64,000 nt of DNA. It comes from Cladosporium sp. IMV 00045. Taxonomy: Eukaryota; Ascomycota; Dothideomycetes; Cladosporiales; Cladosporiaceae. Below the pieces are notes generated by a model. The model had not been told where the DNA came from, did not search any database, and saw only the letters and a list, made by a program, of their open reading frames with translations. This document shows positions 45,264-56,042 of this stretch, in pieces. Position 1 is the first letter of the stretch. Each line of letters begins with the position of its first letter. A program made the translations under genes and the position numbers. The stretch covers positions 1-64,000 of the forward strand of contig MSJI02000647.1 in assembly GCA_001931905.2 (NCBI GenBank), written 5' to 3'.

Positions 45264-48178
45264 CACTACAGACTTGCTGCGGAGCTTTTAGCAGCATCTA
45301 TCGATCATGACAAGGAGTCTCAGGGTCTAGATTGGCCACTTGATCTGGATTCATTCCTTGCCTGGACTTGTCAGGCACTCACTGGTCTGCAGCTGAACGA
45401 AGACAGACAGAAAGAAGAGGAGATGATGGAGTTAGTTTACAAGACGGGTAGCAGGAGATTCCCCAGTCAGGAAGGACTTCTTTCCAAGATTCAGATCAGA
45501 CTGGAGAGTATGAGACGGAGACCAAACATCGGTCAACCTTATGAAGCCAAAGCTCGCTTGGCAGCTTTTGAACGTACAACACCGGAAGACCAGTCCAGTG
45601 CCAACTCACCTGTTGTGAGATCGCTCCATTCGTACACATTGCAGTATGACACTGCACGGCCAGCAGCCCAAAGACTTGCGCCCTCCCGGGGGCGTCCGCC
45701 CTTAAAAAATCCACACTTCTTCGGACGCCAAGCTATCCTGCAGCTGATGACGGAAAAATTATCCGATGGCTCTCGTCCCGCCTCTGGCCGTGACGGAACA
45801 AATCTCCATGGCAATGACTCTGATCTCTCTAACTTAAGAGCATTTGTGCTTTGCGGACTGGCAGGCGTTGGAAAAACTGAGATCGCTATCGACTACATCA
45901 CATCCCAGCGTGACGAGTTCAATGAGATCTTCTGGGTGAATGGCAACAATCGTGACACCCTGCTCGTCCAGATTGGAAGGATGGTCTGGGGAATGCAAGC
46001 CGAAAACGGGGTTTGGGACTATGTGACCCCAATGGTGGACATTACGAAAGAGCTTGCCCAGCTGGGACATTCATGGTTGTCGAATCCTTCGGTCGCAAGA
46101 GACCAGACCCGTCGCTCAGCAACAAGCGCACCTCTCAGATGGTTGCTGGTGTTGGACAACGTTAGCGACTTCTCCGATTTGGTGGACGTGTTGCCTTTTC
46201 ACATCAAGTGGTCTGTGCTGGTGACGACGCGTAAATCTATGGCTTTTCTGTCCAAAAAAAAATGCATTCGGAAGAATCGATAGCTGCAAGGTTGAGCCTT
46301 TTGATGTAGAAAGCTCTGTCAAGATTCTCAACACCCTGACACAACATGCCGTGAACGACGTCGTGGAGGAAACTTCCAACCAACTTGCTCAGTGGAGCGG
46401 TGGATATCCTCTGCTTATTCATCAGATGGCTACAGCATTGAACACTTCAAGCCTTTCACGACTAGAGCTACTCGCAAAGCTAGACAAAATTGGCACGAAA
46501 ATCTTCGATGGCGACGATGAAGATCCCGGCAATGAAGGTTGCAGTCGACAAGTGATGATGGTTTCTTACGCACTCGGACTCGAATATCTGCACTTGAAAA
46601 GTCAGTACCTACTGAATTCACTCTCTTGATTGGACCCCGAGAAAGTACCTGAGAGACTCTTAGATGCTCTGGTCAGAATCCCTCAGGCTGAGATGGATAA
46701 GTCAACACTCGCCACGTCAACTCAAGAGCTGTTGAGCTCGCGTCTTATCTCGTACGACGATCCTGCGCGGGCTTTTGGTCTTCGTGCTCCCATTCAGAGC
46801 CTCGCGCGAGAACACATGCTTCCAGATGAGCAGGTTGTATCTCTCACAGTGGCATTGGCCCTGCTCACCCAGTCTTGGGTCTTTGCCAATTCTCCCATGC
46901 ACAAGTATCCAGAGTGCACAAAAATGCTCTCCAGCGCGATGAAATTTGTCTCGCACTGCATAGCCACGTTCAGAGACGGTCTGGTGACACCTAATGTGCT
47001 TTTAATACAACTCCTCAGTGACTCAGGACGGTAAGCTCGTTCAAAAAACCATTCTCTGTCTTCACGCACCGACCTGCATCAAGGCATTTGCTTGAATCCA
47101 CTCGCCAAGAGGATCCCGTAGAGTATTTCCAGAATGCACAGGCTCTTTGTGAGGCTCTAGTCATTGAAGATACAAGAGCAACCACACGGCATTGGCTTCG
47201 AGATCTTTACAGACTCGCCAGCGCTGCAGCTATCGAGACGAACCGGCCAGAGCTTTGCGTGGAAATGAACTTGAAGTACCAGGACCTGATTCGACAACAA
47301 ATTCCATCTTCCACCAGAGATACGAAAGATGTCTTTGAGCTTGGACTAGCTCACAATGAAGCTGGGATCGTCCACGCATTGAACAAAGAGTTCGATGCCG
47401 CTTTGAGAAGCTTTCAGAAATGTGCTGACGTTTGGTCATCACTCGGGCCTTCCGGCGGCATCAGAATAGGACTGCCACTTTGTAACACTGCTATGGTGCA
47501 TACCGTCCTGAAGCAATACGACGAAGCCGACCTCCCGCTAGCGCGAGCGGCAACCAACTTTGCCTTGACTTCGGAAACTGACGGCGCGTTCAAACGATTC
47601 TCCTCGTACATGTACGTATGCTCAAGTGTATCCAGCTTTACATCCAGCTTGAGTCACGAGCCAGCTCTAACAGTATATCTGCAGGGGTTCGAGGGTGTAC
47701 TTTGCGCGCGGAAACGTCGAATACGGCTGTGGGAGTTTCGAAGGTGCATGCTATTTCCATCGTCAAGCCTACATGGACTGGATGGCCACGCTCGGTGAAG
47801 ACCATCGGTGTGTAGGCGATGTAGCCCACAGACTTAGCATGGACTATATGGCTCTCAGGAGGTACCATGACGCACTGTGAGTATTCCCTTTCATTGTTTT
47901 GAACCAATTCGAACGCTGCTGACGCTCGTTGGTCAAGCATTTTCATCGAGAAAGCTCTGAGAGTCTTTGGCCGCCGGACGTGGTATCGGAATGAGCTGGC
48001 GCGATCAAAATACAAGTTCGGCGAGGTCAATGAGGCCCTGGGTCAACGGTTCGAGGCACAACAGGCACTTCAAGAAGCATACGAAATTCGGTCGAAGATT
48101 GTACCAAACGACACGAGGCCGATACAAGAGCTTTCCGAGGAAGACTACGATGATCTCGTCACCTTTTGGCATCGTTGA
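45264..48178 (+). pseudogene. Second NB-ARC-TPR STAND module, continuing the patatin gene frame; frameshift and stop inside
   Basis: The sequence is open in the same frame as the upstream gene directly after its TAG ('HYRLAAELLAASIDHDKES'). 'NPHFFGRQAILQL' then begins a complete second NB-ARC, with P-loop 'GLAGVGKTEIAIDY' and Walker B 'RWLLVLDNVSDFSD'. At an A9 run (46254-46262) the frame slips by one base, and 'NAFGRIDSCKVEPFD' resumes in the next frame. A TGA at 46627-46629 interrupts 'YLLNSLS' / 'LDPEKVPERLL'. Downstream exons joined by introns at 47031..47083, 47612..47684 and 47877..47937 encode TPR-like helices ('FELGLAHNEAGIVHALNKEF', 'EALGQRFEAQQALQEAYEIR') to a natural TGA at 48176. 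The intact introns and frames outside the three lesions suggest recent inactivation. Whether modules 1 and 2 were one polypeptide or two fused genes cannot be decided here. Confidence 0.75.
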
Positions 48179-48687
48179 GCACGATGATGCGGTAGAGCAA
48201 GCTTGATCCACATTCGGCGTCTGGGCCTCTGATACCACGTCAAGCACAGCCACATTCTTCAACGCAGATTGCCGGCTTGGTCTCACGCATCCTCCAATTG
48301 ATCATCACCTGCATGAAATCTCGTACGAGACGATGCATCTAGCCGGCGAATTCGCAGTATCACTGTCAACGGACTCTTCCACTCCAGGTCATGCAGGTTT
48401 CGTTTGCACAGAAGACCTGCACAGCAATCTATTACGATAGAACACGTCGCTCACCATGTGGTCATCTGTGGCTACATACGAACTCGTCGCGAAGATGTAG
48501 TCGTCGCAATTTAATGGTCTTCACACTGGCTCTCGTCTTACGAGGCTGAGCCTTCGCGAAAGATCACGGCGGCTGTGTTCAAGGAAGTTCCCGCGCGATT
48601 TGTACTTATAAGCCTTGCACCGCCTGACATGTCGTCTCAGGCAGACCGTAAATTCTACATGGCGCCAACCGCTTCCTCAGGACCATC
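48179..48687. other. Spacer after STAND pseudogene
   Basis: About 510 bp. Short frames only; no supported gene. It may contain the 3' region of the STAND locus and the promoter of the next gene. Confidence 0.4.
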
Positions 48688-49359
48688 ATGGCCGGCTTCC
48701 TCCAGAGCCCTCAGAGCGTGCGATGGATCGTTCTGGTCGAGGATTTCAGGGGCACCTTTCATTGCCACCCGATCAACCTTCGAGACGATCTCACTGCTCC
48801 GGATATCGGCGAGATTCTACATTATTTGCTGAGAGAGCACGTTTCGCGTGTGGAGTTGTTCGTCGAGAGGGTTCTCTTTGCTCAGAGGCGATGTGTGTTG
48901 ACTTCGTCCAGCGGCGTGGTGAGTGTTCCAGACCTGAGGAATCTTTTGGAGCTCGTCTGACCGCGATAGCTGGACCATGGCTTTCTCGAGCACAGTGGTA
49001 TCACTCACAAAGCACAACCCCGCTACGGCACTGGGAACTGGGACCAGAATTTCCACGAGGAGCTGACCGAGGCCATGTACGTTCCGGCTGCTGCATCGCG
49101 CTCCAAGAACTTCATCGCACGCTTCCCGAGCCTAGCCGTTGACTTCCGCCCTGATGATGCGAGGGTTGTCATCTTGGGGAAACAACGGGTGAGAGGCGCA
49201 TTGGTTATTCTTTTGGCAGCTGATAGCATTGCCTCCGCTATGATGGGCACAGGGATGGGTTTGGTCAACGGTAGTGTTACAGAGGGGCTTGGTCTGGCTT
49301 TTGGAGCGGCTGTGGTGGTCGTGCTGGTGAAGATTATGATTATTGGGCGCGCAGGGTGA
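48688..49359 (+). CDS. Hypothetical 206-aa protein with C-terminal hydrophobic hairpin, next to STAND locus
   Basis: Exons 48688..48918 and 48970..49359 (618 nt + stop, 206 aa). The 51 bp intron has a GTGAGT donor, a GTCTGAC branch site and a GATAG acceptor. Splicing yields a continuous coding-like sequence ('LDHGFLEHSGITHKAQPRYG' right after the junction). N-terminal half: soluble mixed alpha/beta ('VRWIVLVEDFRGTFHCHPIN'). C-terminal ~50 residues: two hydrophobic Gly/Ala/Ser/Val-rich segments ('ALVILLAADSIASAMMG' and 'GLAFGAAVVVVLVKIMII') that look like a membrane hairpin, with the extreme end IGRAG. I do not recognise the family. The exact start is uncertain because an in-frame stop lies 13 codons upstream of the chosen Met. 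It is the immediate downstream neighbour, same strand, of the STAND module. Confidence 0.6.
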
Positions 49360-49512
49360 GATTGAGGTTTTGAGAGAAGTGCGTGAGTTTATTCTGATAC
49401 AGAAGTCCGAGCCTACATCACCTCTCAGATACGTATTCGAAAAGATGCAATTGCACGGTTTCAGCCGCTGCCCGTCAAATTGAAATGATTCCATACTCCC
49501 TTGGCGAAGACC

Positions 49513-50582
49513 TTACTCGTGGATCGTTCTGATAGTGAGTGTCTCAAACATGATGAACCTGGAAGTCTCAGCCATGGCACGCCAGCAAAGCAAAGAACAC
49601 ACTCACCATGCGACAGCGTAGCACTTATGCATCGCGCCCAAAGTCGTGGTCGCATCCACCACAATGCTAAAGCCAACCGTGGAAACCGACAGTACGGCGA
49701 GTTTGGATTGCATAGTTCCCACTGAATGGAAACCCCAAATCGACCCAAGCAAGATCACGAGTGTCGTGCAGACGCCTGAGATCTCTCCGATCCGGCGCCA
49801 TTTGGCGTCGTCACAGTAGCAAGGGCCGGATTGCGGTTAGCTGTTTTCAAGAGTCGCCGCTCTCCATGCTCCGTGGTCGATGAGCCAGCGTTCGAATCGA
49901 CTTTGTTGCTCAACGTTGCCACCGATCAAGTCCTCCTTATGGTCGAGGAATTCTTGTTCAGGGGTCTCGATTGCGTTGGGGTACCGTTGTAGCCATTGCT
50001 TGAGATTGTGCTGCACTGCAGCAGGAGCACCGGGTCGATCGCACAGCTGCAGGAAGGTATTCAGCCGCTCGTCTGGGGATGGTGTTAGCTTGCATGTGAG
50101 CGGCAAAGATTAGGGGAAATCAACTTGCTGTAATCTTTAAGACAATGCTGCAGCTGTGTCAATGTTTGCTCGCGAGGAGACCCGGCATCTAGCCGTAAAC
50201 TCGCACAGCTTCCTTGGTCATCCGGGAGACCCTTCGTGTAGTCGTCTTGCTGCTTCAACACGCGCTCTAGTCTGACGATGTCATTCTGCAGTCGGAGGAG
50301 TACTCGGACGTTCACATCTTTGAAGAACCGCAACGCGAGTAGCTCATTACTGGAGCCCATCAACTTGCAGAAGCCGGGATAGCCGACATGCTTCCATGCT
50401 AAGATACGCTCGAACGCGGTGGCCTCTGGATTTGCGGTGTTCTCGGTATCAGGTACTTCATGTTGATCGGATGTTCTAGGCCAATGTGCTGTTAGATACC
50501 TGATCTGCTGATCGATTAGCTCGATGAGTGCCTTGGCGTAGCTGACGAGACGGCATGCAGAATGGGGACAAAACACTGCCAT
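49513..50582 (-). pseudogene. DUF6594-type membrane protein gene with in-frame TAA
   Basis: Exons complement(49513..49558, 49607..50072, 50129..50582) total 966 nt in one frame, interrupted by a single TAA at 49837-49839. 'WKHVGYPGFCKLMGSSNELL' and 'LLRLQNDIVRLERVLKQQDD' match the GYP..A.F... / ...LQ..L..LE..L..LD pattern of DUF6594. 'LKDYNERLNTFLQL', read across the first intron, is the usual end of its cytosolic helices. After the stop come the typical C-terminal membrane segments ('VCTTLVILLGSIWG', 'LGAMHKCYAVAW'), so the stop removes the membrane anchor. The first intron (50073..50128) has a GCAAGT donor, i.e. a GC-AG intron, with a GCTAAC branch site. DUF6594 proteins are often near HET and NLR genes in fungi, but their role is unknown. 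Confidence 0.68.
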
Positions 50583-51273
50583 TATTGATCAATGAGAAAG
50601 TAGGAAATTTTTGTTTGGCCTGATTGGAGAGGACTCTTGTTCTGGTTTTTCCTTTTGCCATGCAATTACCACTCCATCTTATAGATTTCATATCATGGCA
50701 AGGCTTCATTCCTGAGCTCGTACGCACAAAGAATTCGATGTCTGAGGCTGTCGTTTGATGAGGGTGATGTCTGAGGCAATCTCCATTGCCTACTCATCAG
50801 CGTCTCAGGCAGGGGTGGGTGCGAATTCGAGGGCGAATTCAAGGACGAATTCGAGGACGAATTCGCGCGTATTTTTGTACCTAGCTGAGACGAATTCGAC
50901 AGCGAATTCGACGGCGGTGCGGCGAATCATTGCAAGAAGAATCCGAATGTGATGAGGCATATAGGCAATCAATCGCATGTATCGCTGTACATATTGATCG
51001 TGGAGGACTCCCAGAAGCGCCTCTATGCCTCATGGGCGAATTCGTAACTGATCAAGCGGACAACACGAGTAGGCGCAGTCTACCTTTCGATGGTCATGAC
51101 ACGTCCATGGTTGACTGAGGACTTGAGTGTGAATGCCATCGGGGTGGTAAGAGTAGGGTATATAATAAGCTCAGATTTCCGTGATGTTGGAGTGGAAGTG
51201 ATCGAAAACTCTCCTCGTAACCCTTCTTTTATATACTACATCTAGTCGAAGTAGTACCTTACATGCGTGTTAC
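50583..51273. other. Intergenic with an EcoRI-site minisatellite
   Basis: About 690 bp with no supported gene; contains the GAATTC repeat listed separately. Composition is AT-richer near 51,200. Confidence 0.45.
50820..50914. repeat. Degenerate 12-bp tandem repeat, (A/G)CGAATTCGAGG-like
   Basis: Six copies of CGAATTC at 12-base spacing in two groups (four, then two), separated by a ~25 bp break. Each unit contains an EcoRI palindrome. A further GGCGAATTC occurs ~120 bp downstream near 51,037. Confidence 0.85.
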
Positions 51274-52627
51274 GTGGCACGCATTACATATTGCGCGTCC
51301 ATGAGGCTGAGACATCAAAGCCGCTTCGCGGGTTTTGGTGCAGATGCCCAACGAAGTCCTCCTCCTGTTGCACCGCCCGTTCAGACACAGCCTGATCAAT
51401 GGAGAGACTGCCCGACGCCATCTGCGAATTCCCGTGACAACGCACCCCATCATCATCAGCCCTTGCAAACATTCCACGAGGCTACGCAGCAACATGGCTT
51501 CACGCCTCGTGACCCTCACGACACCTTTCACTGGCAGAACACTACCATTGGCGACTCGTCTCATTCTCTCGCTTCCGGCACACAACAAACACTGCCCGCC
51601 TCCGGCCAGGCTACATGTATCCATCAAAGCTCTGACGACGCCGCTGCATACGGGGACTTAGCTCATTATACCAGTTCTCGTGACATATTACCGTACCATG
51701 GGTCCTTCAGCCTCGACCCAAACGTCCAGCATTCACTTGGAAACAACGAACAATGTGCTGCTTTGGGCGATACATCTCATCAGTCGGCCGACTTTGCCCC
51801 ACCACCATCATACAGTTCTTTAGAATGCATCAATGAATTCACGCAACAGGTCTCTCACGACAACAGCAACATGCCTCACAATGCCAACATCCCAACAACT
51901 CAGCACGCTAACCTTGCTGTACCACTGGTATCGAGCCCCGTTCATGAGGGTCAGCAGCAGGGCAACCTCGACTGTCCTATGGCGGCGTGTGAGCGACTAT
52001 CCCTGCTGCTGCAGCTGCCGCCGCCTGGTATTCGGCAACAGCCTCGTCCTTTCTGTATGGAAGCAGACTTTTCTGGTTTCAGAGACCTTTCGCATTCGAA
52101 AGAACATCTTAGAAAAGCGCATGGCATTATCCATCCCTTTTGTGGCTGCTTTCTGAAAAGCAGGAAGAATGTCTACACCGATCATCTCAAGCATGGGTAC
52201 TCAACTTGCAAAGTCGACTTGCAACCTACAGCACACCCGTACGCCATTAGGTTCGAGCCCGCTATCGATATAATCACGGAGAAGGTTCGAGCAGCACCTG
52301 TCGGCCGCGACAACGTTCGAGAGTGGTCTGGGCTTCAGGAAAATCACTGGAAGGAACTCTTCATCGCAATGAATCCTGACTACAACTTCGAGCAGTCCGA
52401 CCTCATCACTCCTTGTAAGCCTAAGAAGATTCGATTCGTGCGTACGGTATACTAATCACCCTTCGCTAGACTTGGAGACGAACAAGTCTACCATGGCATC
52501 AGGTATTCACCTTGGTTTGACGGTATTCCCTCATGCGGTCGTCGGGAAACTGGGCTTACAACATAATGCCAGCATGCAGATGTCTGCTGCTTCGAGCGCC
52601 GACATACACTATCCACGCAGGCATTGA
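51274..52627 (+). CDS. Degenerate C2H2 zinc-finger hypothetical protein
   Basis: Exons 51274..52414 and 52470..52627 (432 aa). The 55 bp intron has a GTAAGC donor, an ACTAATC branch site and a GCTAG acceptor; splicing avoids a premature stop and adds 'YLETNKSTMASGIHLGLTVF'. Residues 1-225 are Gln/His/Ser/Pro-rich and look disordered. Residues ~230-320 contain paired Cys and His ('LDCPMAACERL', 'SKEHLRKAHG', 'PFCGCFLKSRKNVYTDHLKH'), a degenerate zinc-finger array. 'WKELFIAMNPDY' followed by an acidic stretch and P-Y is the W..LF...FP.....PSPY pattern seen after such fingers in many Dothideomycete proteins. Possible DNA- or RNA-binding regulator; no target can be named. The start could be the second Met (51301). 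Confidence 0.6.
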
Positions 52628-53248
52628 GATGGACTCCATCAATGTCCGAAGCTTTTTGTTACCCAGGGCCCACAGCAGGCCGGGACGTCGGAAGGCGATC
52701 GACTCTCGTTTCGCTCTCAAAGTCGCTTTCACGGACCGGAATGTGTGTGCACTGGGCCGTGTACCCATGCCGGACTCTTGAAACGTCCTGTGATCCACCA
52801 TCTGACGGACGGTGGGATCACCATCACGCTTGGATCAGCTTCCAAGAGGCACTACCGAAATGGTTTGGCATCCACTGGCGAAGCTTACGCGACTACTTGC
52901 AACCTGCCCAGAGCGAAGGAAACAGAATTCAGAGGAGATTCTTCCAACTTGCCACCGGGATTGACGTTATATGGCGTCGTCACGTGAGCCGGTTCCTGCT
53001 CACCAATCGTTTGATCACATATTCGGATTCCGAAGTCGACTTTCATAAGGTGGAGCAAGAAGACACGAGAGACACGAAAGACATTCTGAACACGGACGTG
53101 GATGGATCAGTGTGATACAAGGTCCATCGTTACGAAGCGACCTGAGCAGTATCTACTGTTTTGTTCGTAACCACAAAGGTCTCGCCCAACAGCATACCGA
53201 CTACTTTCAACCATCTGTAACCCAGAGTGAACCGCACTGGACAATATC
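52628..53248. other. Spacer, no convincing gene
   Basis: About 620 bp between convergent genes. Frames of up to 163 codons overlap it but have no domain and no splice link that I trust. Confidence 0.4.
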
Positions 53249-54461
53249 TCAGAGCCTCGTCCTGTCTGTCAGCCCGGCTTCCTCCAACCCCTCCCAAACC
53301 CTCCCGGGAACGCAATTCCATTGCTCGGATTGACATACACACCGCGATAGCCCGTCGAGTGCTCCTTGTCGCCCCCCCTCCGGCAGCGGCACAGTAGCGT
53401 CAGCAGAGCGCAACCAAAAAGCGTAGCCATGCGGCTGCATCCAGTGGTATTCGAGCTTCTTGGGCTGGGCGGCGAGCATGTCGGCAAAGTGCCCCAGTGT
53501 CACGCCCGAGGGGACGTGACCGGTAGAGACGAGGAGTTGGGAGCCCGAATCATCCTGTTTGGTGAACCTGGAGGTGTGTCAGCGAGTTTGTCTGGAGAGC
53601 GGATTTGGAAGGGGAGAAGCGTCGTCGCACCAAAGGCTCATGCTGAGAGATGTCATGGGCGGGGAGGTGAGGAACATGCGGCGCCATGAGTGGGCGCGCG
53701 GGAAGCCGCAGGCGGATTTCACCGGGATCAAGGTCATTTTCACGCCGTTCTGGGGCCACAGACGGGTGAGGAATGGGTTGCAGATGATCTTCACGCCCTT
53801 TTGCTCGAGTTCTGCCGCTGAGAGCTCTTTGGTCGTTTCATCGGAGGCCTTGAGCAGGTACATCCCGGCTCCGCCGTGACGGGCTTCCATGTCTTGTTCA
53901 GTCTTGAGAGCTCGGCGCTGGTTTGCATTGTAGGGATGGAGTGCCGGGTGCGGTTTGCCGTCTTGAAGTGTCAGCAGCTTTGCCATCTGATCAGTTGTGA
54001 TGATTCTTTTTCCTTCACAAACCTTTGTACGATGGCACAACAAGCTCACCCGGACCAGGCGAGAAGAAGAGTCTCTGCCGAAGCTTCTGCTCAATTGCAG
54101 ACGTTAAGTACCAAGACCGACAGACTCGCTGCGTCGCCAGCAGCTCAATCGCAGGCAGCTCGGAGAGGATGCTCGACCGCAGCTCGGGGATGTTGAAGGC
54201 TTTGTGTGCCACGGGGGACACACCGGGCACGTCCTGTTTCGTGCCTGGATTGGCCTTCGTGCGCAGGAGTGCGAGGGCGTCGGTGGGTGTTGTTGATTCA
54301 TCTGCTGGCGGGAGTAGGACCCTGAAGTGGCAAGACGGCTTGTGCGTTTGCCAGTGTGCTCGCTGGCAGGCTTTCGAGCAGTAGGAAACGTTCTTGCAGC
54401 GGGCGCAGTGCTTGAGGTTGTCTGTGGTGGCGCATGAAGCGCAGGCTGTGAGGTCAGCCAT
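53249..54461 (-). CDS. MYND zinc-finger protein with F-box-like C-terminal part
   Basis: Exons complement(53249..53567, 53631..53961, 54023..54461), 1089 nt, 362 aa. An alternative donor at 54049 would give 353 aa; both keep frame. Introns have CTGAC branch sites close to CAAG and CCAG acceptors. The MYND finger is at residues 7-45 ('CASCATTDNLKHCARCKNVS', then 'YCSKACQRAHWQTHKPSC') with all Cys/His ligands present. From ~92, 'NIPELRSSILSELPAIELLA' and 'TQRVCRSWY' form an F-box-like helix set. 'NPFLTRLW' and 'SWRRMFLTSPP' are the conserved middle of the F-box-like family common in Dothideomycetes. The combination suggests a protein-interaction adaptor, perhaps an SCF-type substrate receptor (inference). 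The C-terminal exon is Glu/Gly-rich. Confidence 0.75.
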
Positions 54462-55246
54462 GCTCGATTGCTCCGCTGAGTGGTGAGTGGTGAGCGAAGA
54501 AGTGAGGAAATAGTTGTGTTTTCATCTCGTGGGTGTAGCGAGTTGTTATTCACGAGATTGAAACGCCGCGAGCTGTTTGCATGGCTAGAGCTTCACGGGT
54601 GCATGCAGCGCGACAGGTCGACAGTGATTGTACGAGCTTCACGCATGCCTGCATTGATCGAAACTGCTAGAAATCTCGCTGCTGGTCGTGGTTCGGAAAC
54701 GTATGCTCGCTATCGAAACACGATGGCCATCGCTGGGGTCTCCTTCGGGCACTGCGTTCATACCGTGATGTATGAATGTGGCTTGGCTACATCGAGCGCA
54801 TCGAGCGCATCTCATCATTTCGGCTTTTGGTGTTATCTGTGCGATGGTAGCTTTGATCGGAGCGATTGACTTCCTGCACACACGTTTAGATGGTATGCCT
54901 CTAAACATTCTCTTCAGACGAAAACAAAGGTGTGCGGCGTGTGGACATGTTGCATGGCACTGCACATCATTCGCCCTGGTGCTTGTCGACGGCTGACTAG
55001 TGGTCCTGGCAAATTGGTTTGGAACATGGGAAATGCCTATCAGTCTTAATCCAATAATATCAGTGGGCCCACGTGCCATTCTCGAAATTTAAATGGTTCA
55101 ATGCAAGCAAATTGGAGGCGAACCCCATTATTTACATTCTCTTTCTGTCTAATGAGTCGGAGAAAGTAAAAAGAATAAGAAAAACATCGGCCACGCAGAT
55201 CAACCGCGGGCTCTCATAAGGAAAGAACAATGAGCTTGTCCAAAGC
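54462..55246. other. Intergenic
   Basis: About 790 bp between the MYND gene start and the WSC gene end. A 74-129 codon plus-strand frame with hydrophobic stretches (~54.77-55.0 kb) has no supporting context. No RNA gene seen. Confidence 0.4.
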
Positions 55247-56042
55247 TTAAGCGGTGATTCCGAAGGCGCAGGTGGCGAGCAGGCCCAAGACGGCACCCAT
55301 GGCGAGCGTGTTGCGAGGGACCGAAAGGCCAGTGGCGTCGCCCTCGAAAGCGGCGTCCGCATCGTCGGAGGAAGATGTGCTGTTGCTGTTGCCGTTGCCG
55401 TTCGCGCCGCCTGCGGAGCCTGAAGAGCCACTGCTGCTGGTGCTGTTCGTGCCTGCGGAAGAGTTGGGGGTCATGGCGGGCACGGTGGAGTTGGAGGAAG
55501 TAGAGGCTGGGCCTGAGGGTGACGTCTGCTTGCACAGTCAGTATGTCATTCCGCTATATGAGACAATGGATTGCTCGCTCGAGTCTGCGAGATAGATTTA
55601 CTGACCGTAGATGGCTCGTCACCGAAGGGAGCGCCGTCAAGAGGAACGTAGGCGTACATGCCGGCACCTTTGTTGCCACACTTCTGCTCCGGGTAGCCGG
55701 GGCAGGATTGGTTGCACTTCTCAAGGTCGACGGTCTTAGCCGGCTTCTCGTTCGAGCACCAGCATTCTTGGTACTGCAGGACTGCGTATTTGAACTTGCC
55801 CTGGCATGAGTCGTTGCAGAGGCCGAGGGTTTGGTAGATGTTGGAGCCTGATTGTGTGTATTAGTACGAATGAGCTGTTTTACTACGGATGGGCTGTACG
55901 CACCCTTATCGTTGTCGGCTCCAGTGTTTTCGTCGGAGCAATACTCGACGGAGAGATTGATAGCTGACTGCCCGGGCTTTGCAGCGGTGGCGTAGGTGGC
56001 CAGCAGGAGGGCGCTGCACAGGGAGTTCTTGATCGAAAGCAT
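55247..56042 (-). CDS. WSC-domain cell-surface protein with C-terminal hydrophobic anchor
   Basis: Exons complement(55247..55525, 55606..55847, 55904..56042), 660 nt, 219 aa. The introns are 80 and 56 bp. Signal peptide at residues 1-21 ('MLSIKNSLCSALLLATYATA'). The WSC domain spans ~28-115 with the expected cysteines ('YCSDENTG', 'LCNDSCQGKFKYAVLQYQEC', 'WCSNEKPA', 'CNQSCPGYPEQKCG'), a carbohydrate-binding module of yeast stress sensors and secreted oxidases. Residues ~128-190 are a Ser/Thr/Asn/Gly stalk, likely heavily O-glycosylated. The end 'NTLAMGAVLGLLATCAFGIT' is a hydrophobic tail without a basic cytosolic part, so GPI anchoring is more likely than a Wsc1-type transmembrane sensor. 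Wall-associated sensing or adhesion is the likely role. Confidence 0.82.

Noticed and set aside
52249..52259. GGTTCGAGCCC, a good B-box match
   Set aside because: It lies inside the C2H2 coding sequence, and no cloverleaf can be built around it.
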